From Zasmidium citrigriseum (taxonomy: Eukaryota > Ascomycota > Dothideomycetes > Mycosphaerellales > Mycosphaerellaceae): a stretch of 64,000 nucleotides of DNA. The notes beneath the pieces were generated by a model, which saw only the letters and a list, made by a program, of their open reading frames with translations, made no database searches and had not been told where the DNA came from. The DNA lies in the NCBI GenBank assembly GCA_002786025.1, contig NHNW01000062.1, forward strand, positions 124,001 through 188,000. Direction: 5' to 3'. This document shows, piece after piece, positions 1 to 11,530 of the stretch (position 1 is its first letter; each line of letters opens with the position of its first letter). The position numbers and the translations under genes are program-made.

Positions 1-2673
1 GGTGTATCGTGATGGTTGCTGCCTCGGACAAAGGGTGTGTGAGATTGAGACCACATGACGGGTCAATGCTGCTGACTTTGCCGTCGGTGTGCTATCGTGA
101 CCTGGTTAAGCGTGCTGGAAACGGCTGCTTGCTAGGGATGGGCTCCACAAATACACACACAGTGTATACGAGCGTGTATACAAGTGTACACAGCCATTCT
201 CAAGACCCGCGTGGTGTACACAGTACCTTGGCGCACCGATAACCTTTCATATCTGGCCGTCGACTACTGTATTGGTCCCCGAATGGGTTATGCACGGAGT
301 ATGCAGGGGGATCCACTTTGTATATGTACAGTGTACACTGGGTGTACACATCGTGTACACTGTCCAAAATCTTCCATACACAGTGTAGGCCCATCCCTAC
401 TGCTTGCTGAATCACTGAGTTGATGGAGGCGACCCAAGAGACTGGCCGTGACAGGACCCGAATGCGCGAGTGTCGGGCAGCGTTACCCCGTACCTGCCTT
501 GAAGGAGCGGGCTTAGCTGAGGTCAGAAATCTCGATCCCATGCTTCTCGATGAACCGTAAGACCCTTATGGCGTGGGCGCTGTAGGGCTACTCCATACAT
601 CCCAAGCCACCAAGCCATCCCCATTGTTTCACCCGCGATTGAGGATTTGTATTACACATCCGCGAGTATCCGAGATGAAATTCGAATGCAGACTTGGACA
701 GACGCTCTCGATCTTGGATCGCCTCCATTATTCGAGACTGTCTACGTATTGGGCGTTTTTGACCGACAGTTGTTGCAGGTGAATGCTCGAAGATGATTGA
801 ACCATTCCTTCCCGCAGCTGCGATGCGCAACCTTGTTTGAGCATTTAAGCCGGCATGAAATCATTGCCTGTTCTTTGGACTGCCGGCTAGAACGTGTTGC
901 CTCGCTCGCCAGGAGATATGTCGGTTACTGAAGAAGGGCAGTCCAGCTGCCGGTCGACATCATGAATCCTCACTCCTCACGGTGACTGTGAGAGCCGAGG
1001 GAGGTAACAGTTCGCTCTCCGTGGAATGATGATTACTTCTGTGAGTTTCATTCAGCCTTTCCAAAGTCCTGGAACCGCTCTGTCTGGGACGAATCGTAGC
1101 ATTTCTGACATGTGCGGACCGTCCCTTGTGAGGGTGTGATAGAGGTGAGGTTCGCTCTTTCGCTTAGCTTCGCAGGCCCAGGCTGTTGTGTAACCTGATA
1201 GTGTCTACTCCTGCGTCTCTCTATCAGCATGGTCTAGCCAAGCGTGGGTGCTCTCCTCGCGTCTGCAGCAGCAACAAACGCGCAAAGGAGTGATCGGCCT
1301 CCCCGCAGAAGACTGGAGGCAAAAGGACACGCCTGAAGGGTGATCTGAGCGCCGCTCCACACCTTTTGGCATGTATCATGCACGACATCGCCGCCTGTCA
1401 CACTCGAGCGGCGGGCGCAAGTGGTGGGCGCGCCTATACTCGCGTACGAAGGCGGGGCTCTTGGACGCTGGCCGCCAATGTGCGTGTGACAGGGCTGTCA
1501 TGGTCAGCGCAGGCGACGCCATTCTCAGCAGGTACGGGCGTGGGCTTGGTCGAGTGGCTGGCGCGCACGCGTGGTGGACGAAGAGCTCATCAACAAGGTG
1601 ATGGAGGAGATGCTGCCGTCGATCTGCTCGCTTGCTGCCGTCGCCGTCGTTCAGCGCACCGGTATTGAACCTTAACCCCAGTCGGCGACGGCGCTCGGCC
1701 GCGACGCCGAATGCGCCTCATCGGGAAGGGGCGTCTCGGGCAGCGCATCCGAAGCGATTGTGCAAGTGAAGGCCTTCTGCACAATCGCGCCCCTTGCTAC
1801 AGGCCTGCGAGCCTCACCATCTCCGGCAGGGATGGCTCTGCAGGCCCGCTTAGGCCGCTGCCAGACGAGCTGCTGTGCAACGGGCCATATCTGCTGCTCT
1901 ATCTTGCCGACCTCGACGTCTCGGCCTGCCGAGCGGCAGAAAGGCGGCACGGACGCTGGCGTTGGCGACGGCAAGGCTAACGCCATCGAGGCTGCGAGCA
2001 ACGTGAACTCTCACCGTCCTTCGTGTCAGCAGTTTGCACACCCTCGATGCGATCGGCCATCGGCCATCATCCAGCAGGAGGCAGTTTGATTTGGGCAGTC
2101 CTGGCCCGTCTCACGTCTGCCCGGTTATTGCTTGTGGTACTGACTCGCATCCTGGCCCCTCTGCTCTCACGCCCATGCATGAAGCTGTCGCCGCTCATTC
2201 GCCCTCCGTGCTGCGCATCCCAGACCCTGTGGGGAGCGGTCCACCTCGTCCATGCTCAGTGCTGCTCTGTCTGGATGCCCTCATGGCCTCGTCCGTGTGC
2301 GGTGCGAGGCCCTTACCGCTAACGAGCACTATACCGCGCTCCCATACCAGGCCCACTGGCTCTGCGCCTGCTGCTGCATTGAGCCGTCGCCTCCATGCTG
2401 TCGTCATCCGCGGCGCTGCCAGTGCATTTGATCTGCTGCTGGTCGCCAAAGCTTATACGGGAGATGCATTCTAGCTCCACGCCTGGCAAGTAGAAGGTAC
2501 TATATGGGTAGGGGCTGCTCGTCGTACCACTCGAGTCCGGGATCTGATCAATCACAAATCCCACGCACGGGTGCCGGAATCGATCTGATATTCGCATCGT
2601 GAGATAGCCGCCATCATACGACTGCGATCCAACGTGAACCTCCTCCTCCGCACCGGAGTCCAACCTTCGCGGC
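1..2673. other. Gene-free stretch left of the first regulator
   Basis: I see no convincing gene here. Open frames are short, overlap on both strands and have no recognisable domain. The only clear structure is the cluster of GTGTACAC palindromes described separately. The right part is presumably the promoter and leader of the regulator that starts at 2674. The left edge is cut by the window, so a gene ending further left cannot be excluded. Confidence 0.6.
162..360. repeat. Cluster of GTGTACAC / GTGTATAC octamers
   Basis: Five exact copies of the perfect palindrome GTGTACAC lie at 184-191, 214-221, 331-338, 342-349 and 353-360. Two GTGTATAC variants lie at 162-169 and 174-181. The last three copies are spaced 11 bp apart, about one helical turn. 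The cluster is not in a gene. It could be a protein-binding array or a decayed low-complexity repeat; the sequence alone does not decide. Confidence 0.75.
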
Positions 2674-4587
2674 ATGGAGACGCTCTCGCCCATAGCGCCC
2701 GTGGCCTTCGACCGCCGCTACAGCATCGCCAGCACCGGTACACCATACTACTCGAACGCTTCCACCACCTCGAGTTCGTCGCCCGACCTGACCAGCGCCA
2801 CCACCGTCAGCACCGCCCTGACCAACGACAGCGACGACGACTCCTACCGTCCGCCATCGCGGCACAGCGTGGTGCCCAAGATCGAAGAGCTTGACGAGGA
2901 CACGCACCGCAGCAGCAACAACAATGCCAGCGCCCGCTTGCACGCGATAGCGTCACCGGGTGATGCCAAGCCACCGGTGGGCGTCGTCTCGTTGCCACCA
3001 CCCCGCAAGAAGCGCGGTCGTCCCCGCAAACACCCCATTGTCGACACTTCCGAGTCAAAGAGGACATCGCACGCCCGCTCGAAAACCGGCTGCGGCACCT
3101 GTCGCCGCCGCAAGAAGAAATGCGACGAGACCAAGCCGGCATGCATGAACTGCGAAAAGAACAACGTCGTATGCGATGGCTACGAGCCTAAGCAGCACTG
3201 GCGCAGTGGCAAGCAGAAGGCCCTTCTAACCATTCCACCCAACATTCCTGCTATACGCCCGGCAGGCATCGACACCGTCGAGGACAAGGGTTTTCTCGAT
3301 CTCTTCAGGGACCAAATTGGCGGGAGGCTTTCACTCACCGACGAATTCAACCCCTTCGTCAAGTTCATCATTCCAATGGCTTTGGACAATGTCGGCGTAA
3401 TGCACGGCGTGCTGTTCCTGACTAGCAGCTGCATCGTACACAGCACTCCAGAGTGCCCATCGAATATACGCGAAAGAAGAGAGCACCATTCAAGAAGGGC
3501 GCTGGACTTCCTCATGGACTCCACCGCTAAGCCTGCAGCTCCCACAAACGGCTCTGCACAAGCTTCCAGTGACGATGACCACATGGAAAGCGTGGTATCT
3601 AGCTCGACACAACAGCCGCAGCCAGCAGGCACTGCCCTCACTACCAAGACCAAGCGCTCTCCGCATCTCTTCATAGCGCAGGCCTTGATACTGTGCCTGG
3701 AAACCGTGGCTGATGGCAAATGCTATGGCGAATGGCGGGTAAGTGTTCAGATCCTGGTTTTCACGTCGTCTTTGCTGACAACATCATCTTAGACCCACAT
3801 AAATGCCATGAAGAACTTGCTTATTCAGTACGGGCAAGACTTTCCCAGCGAAGAGCTGCGCCGCTTCATCGTCGAGTTCTTGCTGTATCACGATTACAGC
3901 AGCTCCATCACTAGCCTAAATCCCACCTTCGACCAGCGAAGCCTCGACCTCATGCAAGACTTTCAATTACCAGAAATGGTGTCGCCGGCGGCAGGCTCTT
4001 TACTCGGCGTGCTGGATGGTCTCTTCGGCCTCATGTCCCGCATTCGACACTTGCGAGACATCATTCGCGCTCGAAGGGTCACGGACCCCTATTTCTGCTG
4101 GATTTCTGAACGCGATGTTCAAGAAGAGACTTACGCGATCGACGAGGCCATTCGGGAGTGGAAGTGCTGCTACCCGCCAAACAGTCCGCGCTTCCAGACT
4201 AGCTTGCTGTATCGACAGACAACCTGGGTCTACCTATGGCGCACTGCTTTCGCATCACGACCTCATCCCGCCCTCAAGGCAGCCGTGGATGACGGGTTGA
4301 AACTCCTCAACGATCTTCCAGCCGCCAGCGAAGATGTCGGCGCCATGCAGAGTGTTCTCCTGATGCCGGTCTTTCTTCTAGGGTGTGCAGCGTTTGAACA
4401 GGAGCAGAGAAGTGTCATTTCTGACGCATTTGCACGATTGAAGGAGTGGAGTAACCTGGGCAATATCCAGTATGCGCAAATCATCGTGGGAGAGGTATGG
4501 GAATTGATGGATCAGGGGCGGGAAGATGAGTCTTGGGACTGGGAGAAGCTCATTGCCAGACGAGAATGGGATCTGCTGGTCACCTAA
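2674..4587 (+). CDS. Zn(II)2Cys6 transcription factor with AT-hook
   Basis: Two exons, 2674-3738 and 3793-4587, joined across a 54-nt GTAAGT...TTAG intron, give 619 residues. An AT-hook-like core (KKRGRPRK, residues 112-119) precedes a complete binuclear zinc cluster with cysteines at 140, 143, 150, 157, 160 and 167. The first 110 residues are Ser/Thr-rich and probably disordered. The rest is helical and resembles the fungal-specific transcription factor domain (Fungal_trans_2 type), so the protein is expected to be a nuclear DNA-binding regulator. The intron joins GEWR to THINAMK in phase 0. The target pathway is unknown, and gene-free stretches on both sides give no contextual hint. The start is the first in-frame ATG before the Ser/Thr-rich segment. 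Confidence 0.88.
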
Positions 4588-7500
4588 GACGACCTCGACA
4601 TTTGCGACGCATACAACAGCACAGGCGGGCCTCTTACCTGGACCATGACGATACGAGGCCGACGGAAGAGAGGGACGAAGCATCACGAAGCTGGACGAAA
4701 GAAGCCGACGACACACCACATCTCGACAAATTTCCATTCTTGTCTGGCGCCACAGGATCACTGGACTCTGGAATGTACTATTGACGGGACTTTTATTTCC
4801 TTACTGTTCAACCTTCATCAATATTGCATGGGAGGCTTATCTGGTGCCTTTAAGGCACACTAAAAGTACGACAGGAGGTGGAACAGAACCGAGACAAGAG
4901 GCACAGCATTGCTTCTGATTCGACATTTGCGATGCGATGCGATTTAACGCAATGCAATTTTGCTTGTATGAAAGATGGGTTCTTGTTGGAGGAGACATTT
5001 GCCACGGACTTTCACGCACCGAACCGGTCACGGAAGCGGTTGGACTGGCCTGCAACGAGATCTGGAATGGACGAAGATCACGATCGCAATTGCGCTTTCA
5101 ACAGCGAGCTGGCAGGGCATTGACAACACTGCCGTGCTCTCGTCCATGCCCAGGACGATTTGACCCGACCTCCAGAATGCGGTGCTCACGCCAACAACGA
5201 CCATGACGACTGGCGACGCGAAAAGGAGGCAACCATTTGATTCCTTTTGAGACTTTTATGCATTGGGTGGAAAGGAGGCATTTCTTCATGTCTATCGATT
5301 TGATTCCCGGGTGCTTTTTGATACCTGATCAACTGATGCCATACCAGTTGAGTTGAGGCGGACTTTGTGCATTTCTCTTGTGCATTTACGATTGGAGGGA
5401 TGTGTGAATATTCATTCTAGTAGCTACTTATGGGCAAGTGGAGGGCATCTCCTTGTTTTTGTGTGTATAGAGGTAGTCCTACTTAGCTGGATCGGAAGAT
5501 CGATACTTGCTACTTCAACCGTTCTGCTTGCCAATCTCAATCCCTTACTTCGCCTCCAATCATCGCAAATGGAATGACCAACGCCTTCCCCACGCTTCTC
5601 GTTTCAGAGACACGGCAGGTGGTGGAGTACGAAGATCAGATGACTACTGGGTAGGTATGTTCGTTCTGCTCGGGTAGCGAGAAAATACCATACCGTTGTA
5701 TGTACAGGGTATCCCTTGCTTTGCCGTGGTTTCGGGAAGCGGGAGGTACATGTACATGTTCTGTGGAGGGAGTTGGGGTTATGCGGATGGGCGTCATGTT
5801 GGGCTTTGCTTTGGCTGCCGTTACCATGGAGTGTGATTGTCTTGTGGGGTGCGAATATGTATTGATGTATGATAGCAGATGGATATACTGCAAGGGAAAG
5901 AGAGTTTGGATAGCAGATGTAGGTCTAGATCAATGCCTTGTCCATATCGTGAACTCTTTCTGCCCTTGTCCCCAACGGATCTAGATTACTACCGATTGGG
6001 GAGACTTTCCATTTCAGAGCCTTGTGTTGGCGATGGTTCCTGTCGAGGATTGCTGAAAGGTTTGGATGGCGTCCATTATACTGCTTCGTAGAGCCTCCCG
6101 GTCGAAAGAGAGGCGGGTAGTTCACCAGAGTATCGACAGTGGTAGTCGATGGGGACTGCAGCGACGAGCTTTTCAAGACTCCTGAGCGACAGGAGAGACG
6201 CTGTGGAATAGGAGTGCAATGGGTCGCAATAGAGTGAACACCAGTTCGTGTACACTTCGAGTTGTGCCTGGACGTGTCGAAGTGGCGCGATGGCGTTGTC
6301 TTTGGCGCTGTAGACGAGAAGGATGAGCCACTCACACACTCTCAATTCGGGGGCGATTGACGGAAGGTCAGTGTGAGGAGCATTGTCCATGGTATATGTC
6401 GGACTTGTGGCAGCGGGACAGGACTGATGATCGTATAAAGGAACAGGTCTCCGTTCACGAGTGTGAAAGTTGATCTCACGGCTTTTGACCTTGGATGCGA
6501 CAATTCCGGTCCAGATCACTCGTGCCTTCTCCATTCTCGAGAGGTACATGCTCCATGCACCCGTTAGGATAGGAGAGGCGTGTGTATCTTTTCTGAGTTT
6601 CCAATTGCCGGCTGCTGAGCACGCCTTCGAGTTGTCCCAGGTAGTGGACGAAAGTGAAGGCGTGCTCGGTCATTAACCTGACTTGATCGCCAGAAGATGT
6701 GGTCGTCGCGATCCAACTCAGATCAGAGAGGCCAGGAAGATCGAGAAGATTGCCATTGTGTCGAGGTGAGGCTCTGGCTGCCTTACTGGTTGATATCTCC
6801 GTGGCCAAAAGATGCGTTTGACCGTTGTTCCAAGAGGAGGCCTTCGATAGGACGAGATAGTGGTTGATTCAGTCTTTGGTTCGAAGGCGCCTCCTTTTCT
6901 CCTTTTTGAAGGGAGGCTCATTGCCTGTTTGGAAGTCAATTGGCCTTCTCAGCTCTCACCACTGCAATCGGCACTTCTGCTGGGAAGTGCAGTCAGTAGA
7001 ACGGAGCTGTTCCCGTTCCCTGATGCTGGCTATGATCAGGAGAAGTCCTGTCTCAGCCAGCATAGCAAGATAGTGGAAGCAAATAGGAAGTCCTGGCGCC
7101 GAATCTAGGGCTGCCGTTGAGATGTCGTGCCATCAGACTCACTGCCGGTCGAGCAAATACCATCGAGCTACCGTCCTCTCTCGTAGGTAGGGTAGTACTT
7201 CTGTTCGCCCGAGTGCTTACGGGATGCAGCTGATGAAACACGCGCTGGCACTGCTGTCGTTCTTCACAGCAGTCATCAGCCACTGTGCAGGCCGAACCTC
7301 ACCTACCAGCGCTGCCGGAGAGGATTTTACAGCCGTCATTCTGCGGCGACCTGGACAGGGATGCCTTCACCAGCTGGCGATGTGACTGCAAAGAACGGCC
7401 ACGCGGACGAGTAGAGTGGCGTCGCTGGGCGGTGGTGTTTTCTTGCTGTGGTGGTGCAGAGTAGCAATTGCGTCAGAGTGCATGGCAGGCCGCTTTAGAC

Positions 7501-8125
7501 GAGATGGTTGGGAAGATTTGAATCAGGCTCGAACGACGGGCTTCCATGACTCTTCGTCGTTCTTCTGTCCTAGTTCTGCTGCTGATTGCCGACATTTTCG
7601 CGGTACTGCTCTTCATCACGCTGTGTGCTGTTGTTGTTTCGCAGACGTTGCACTTCCTCAAACAAGGCGACGTTTGAGTTTGGGCCGGGCCTTGCCGCGT
7701 GGTTTCGTTTCCTGCCCCTCGGCGCCAGAGCGACCGAGCGTCATCGCACCTGCCACCGCGGGACGACTGCCCACTCGCCGGCGCAGCGACGACTCACGCA
7801 CGCTCTTGCCTTGTGCCGTTGCAGGAGACTTGAGACTTGCAGGAACGACCCGACTGCCTTCTGTTTCTCACCGGCCACCCGCGATACGTCTCTCACACCA
7901 CCTTCCGCACTGCGAAGCTCCCTGGCCTGCGCCTGCCGTTCATGGTCAGCTGAGGCGCAGCTCCCCTACCTCACCTCACCGGCGTCGCACACTCAGCAGC
8001 GACAGCCTCAGACGAGCAAACGATCGACCTTCCACCACCGCGGCCACGGCCTGCCGCACAAGGCTGTCGAAGAACAACTCCCATCTTGACCGGAATACCT
8101 ACGCCCCAGTGCGTCGTCGCCCATC
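4588..8125. other. 3.5 kb without a recognisable gene
   Basis: After the regulator's stop there are about 3.5 kb with only short, domain-free frames. The longest ones, 7416-8129 on plus and 6076-6549 on minus, show no family resemblance. The part from about 7400 to 8125 is pyrimidine-rich and is probably the promoter and long 5' leader of the DUF3824-like gene. A small lineage-specific gene on the minus strand near 6076-6390 (104 codons from an internal ATG) is possible but unsupported. Confidence 0.5.
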
Positions 8126-11100
8126 ATGACTTCCGTGAGGGGCACCCGCACCGTCTATCGCGAGCGCAGCGAAGAGCGCGACTACGAAGAGGCTCCCCGT
8201 CGTTCCTACACCACCGTCAAGCGCTACCAGGTCCCCGAGTCCATCACCCGCTCAGTCTACAAGGACGACGACGAGGAGGTCAAGGACAAGATTGTTATCA
8301 AGCACAAGCACCGCGAGGACCCCCCAGCCCCCTCGAGACACTCCGACGACGTCGAATATCGAGTCACCGAGCGCCGCTGGGAGAAGGAGCCATCACGTGT
8401 TGGTCGGGATCGAGATGAAGTAGACTACCGTTTCGTCCGGACCGAGCGCTCCGCAGACCCACCACGACGAGACATTAGCTATCGCGTCGTCGAGCGAGAC
8501 AGCGACTACGACAGGCCACGCAGCGACTACAGGAGCGAATACAAGGTGGTCGAGAGGGACACGGAAATCGTGCGTGCTCCATCTCCTCCGTCACCGGAGC
8601 GCGTCCGCGAGTTCCGTTTCGAGAGGGACCGAGAATATTCCCCACCAAGAGAACGTCCATACGAGCTGGAGAAGTATAGCAAGAGCACCGAATACTTTGC
8701 CCAGCCCGCACCGCAGCCAATCATCATTCGGGAGCCTGCACCTCAGCAACCGATTATTATCCGCGAAGAACGCCGGGAGCCGCAAAAGATTATCATTCGC
8801 CGTGAAGAGCCGCAGTACGAATTCGTTGAGCGCAAAGAAGTCGTCAAGGAGGAGAGGGACGAAAGCCGATCGCTGGTCAAGAAGGAGGAACCACCGGCGC
8901 CAGTCCCTGTACCAGTGCCCGAGCCGGAGCCAGCCAAGGAGCCCGAAGAAGACTACTTTTACGAGCGCCGCATTGTAGAGCGAAGGAGACGAAGCGACAG
9001 CTACGACCGTAAGACAGAGATACGACCTCGCGACAGTGCTTCAAACTACAGCAGCGACGACAGCTACGAATACGTCCGACGTGAGCGCACCGTTGAAGGC
9101 GATAGAGATCCGCATCACAAGCGCCACTTGGCCGAAGGCGCTATCGCTGGTATCGGAGCTGCGGAAATCCTCCGGCATCACCGCAAGAGTGAGGGTAAAG
9201 AAGTTGGCGGCAGAGCGAGGAGTGCGCTTGGCGGTGCTGCCGTTGGTGCCCTGGGTGCTGAAGCCCTGAGCAGAGCCAGAAGCATGCGCAGCTTCCGCCG
9301 ATCTAGAAGTCGCTCACGGAGTGATGAGCGAGGTAGCAGACGCAAACGTCGCTCACGATCGAGGAGCAAGGACCGTGGCTTAGACTCACTCACCCGCGGA
9401 CAACAACTTGGTGGCCTGGCCGCTGTCGCTGCTGTCGGGGCGTTGGCGGGCTACGCTTTGAAGAATCGTGGGAACAAGAATGAGATCATTGTGAAGGACG
9501 ATCATCATCATCACCGCCGAAGCCGATCGAGGAGAAGACGTGGTAGTGTCGACACCTACTTCTCGGACGACACTCGCCGTGGACAGTCCGAGCATCGTGA
9601 CCCCGAACATCGCAACCGTCGCATCGCACAAGCAGGTCTGGCATCCGCGGCCGCTGCAGGCATTTGGGAGAAGGTTCGTTCTCGCAGCAGAGGTGGCAAA
9701 GAACGCAGTAAGTCTCGCATCCGGCAAGGTGTTCCTATTGCGGCAGCAGGATTGGGAGGTGCTGCACTCGCCGGTCTCTACGAAAAGAACAAGGCGAACA
9801 AGGAAGCGAAGAAGGATGCAATCATCGAAGATGAGATGCACAGGGGAAGGCGTCGGCACAGCCGAAGCCGGTCAAGGAGTAGGTCCGTCCCGGCTCCATA
9901 CCCTGGCGATGACAGGAGGAGTGTTGACGGTCGGCCCGGTTTGATAGCATACGGCCATGACCCTGTCTATCCCGATGACCGCCACGGCTACTACAGCGAC
10001 GAAGAGCCTGGTCTCTATCGTCGACGTGGCGGAAGTGCCGATAGCAGTCCCGATACAAGACGCCGCCGCAGCCGATCTCGTGGTCGACGTGCCGCTGAGT
10101 TGGGCGCTGCTGCTGGTGTTGGCGGTCTCGCTGCACATGAGATTGGCAAGCACCGTGAGCGCAGCAAAGTCGAGGCGGAGAGGAGGAGACCTGATCGTAA
10201 GTCACGGTCTGAAATTGAGTTGTGATCAGTACACTGACCTGTCCTGTAGACGACGAGTACTACAACCGAGCTTATGCTCAAGATCCTTACAGCCCACCTC
10301 CCATGGTCGACAATGGCTACCCACCATATCAGCAAAATCAGGGGTACGGTCAACAGCAATACCCTTCAAGCAACTACTTTCCACCACCACCCACTGGTGA
10401 CAATGCTCAGTACCCCGAGCAGCAAAACTATCCGGCATATAACCCAGCAGATTACGCCAACCAGCCACCTGGACAGCACCCGTACGATGCAACCCATGGT
10501 GCCTACGGGAATAGCGACGCCAACCTAGGACAACCTTATCCCAACGACACCTTCGCAGGCGATCCTCGTTACGGAGCACAGGATCATGGAAGAGGGCGAG
10601 GCAGACCAGACCCTGAGAATGTGAGTGCGCCCAGTCACGACGTTGAACAAGAGCGCGAGTCTCAGGAAGCGGGTATGTCCTGAAGGACCCGTTAGACTGA
10701 GTTTGTGACATGCGAGACAGGTATACTGACTTAAAGTTTGTAGATGGTTTAGCCACGCCGCGCCCGCGCTCTACCAGTCGAGTGAGGTTCGACCTTGATT
10801 CAAATGTCGCACACTCACCGGAGGCTACCCGACGAAAGGACGACGCTAAGCGTGGCGATCCTTCAGAGCAACGTCAAAGTGATACTGAGAATAGTGACGA
10901 TCGCAAGCACCGAAGGCGCAGCAAGCGGAAGGATAAGGAACGGGAGCGGGACTCGCACCATCATCGCTCGCATCGTGAGGATGGTGATGATCGTGAGAGA
11001 AGAGGCCATGACAGGGATCGAGACAGGGAGAGGGAACGCGGCGGCAACGACGATGACTCCGACGATACCGTGGAGTTGCCAGACCGATTCGATGAGAACG

Positions 11101-11273
11101 GTAACCGCAAGGCCGAGGACCCTCTTGCGCAGAAGATCAACGAGCTGCTGGGCGGCCAAGGTGGCGCCGGCAATCTTTTTAAGGGACTGGTGGGCGGACT
11201 TTTGGGCGGACAGGGTGGTGAGGACGATGACGAAGGCCGGTCTAGCAGACGCAGGCATCGTGATCGACGTTGA
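8126..11273 (+). CDS. DUF3824-like Arg/Ser-rich glycine-zipper protein
   Basis: Three exons (8126-10196, 10250-10672, 10744-11273) separated by 53- and 71-nt introns encode 1007 residues. The N-terminal ~330 residues are highly charged (RYRVVERD-like repeats, IIIRE repeats, a Pro/Val/Glu tract). Ala/Gly-rich hydrophobic segments such as LGGLAAVAAVGALAGYAL follow, separated by SRSRSRS/RRRR linkers. Exon 2 encodes a Tyr/Gln/Pro-rich region, and exon 3 an acidic, His/Asp/Arg-rich tail ending in Gly-rich NELLGGQGG and GLVGGLLGGQGG motifs. The layout matches fungal DUF3824-containing proteins, whose biochemical role is not established. A donor at 10621 was also possible for intron 2, but the one at 10673 keeps phase into exon 3. 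The RS character could suggest an RNA-related or condensate role; that is inference. Confidence 0.82.
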
Positions 11274-11530
11274 AGGGGGGTGTTTCTTGCATTGGAATGA
11301 TGCTTCTTACTTTTGGCCTAAGATGGATGAGACGGGGATTGTGCTTTGCATTGCAGTTTATGATGATACGACGACCGCTTTTTACGATGATTATGACCAG
11401 CACGAAATAGACAGTTTACCCACGAAACAGCGACAGTATTCAGACCTTTCCTATCTCCTTGATCTACTCTTGAAACTCAACAGAGGAGACAGAATATCAT
11501 TTCGTTAAAGTCATCTATCATCCATCATAT

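Noticed and set aside
6076..6549. Minus-strand frame of 157 codons
   Set aside because: No family resemblance, no splice partner, and overlapped by frames in other phases; kept only as a remote possibility in the gap entry.
7416..8129. Open frame of 237 codons before the DUF3824-like gene
   Set aside because: Arg/Ser/Pro-rich with no domain, in a different frame and overlapping the true start; most likely 5' leader.
10621..10743. Alternative donor GTGAGT at 10621 for the second DUF3824-like intron
   Set aside because: It breaks the frame into exon 3; the GTATGT donor at 10673 keeps phase.
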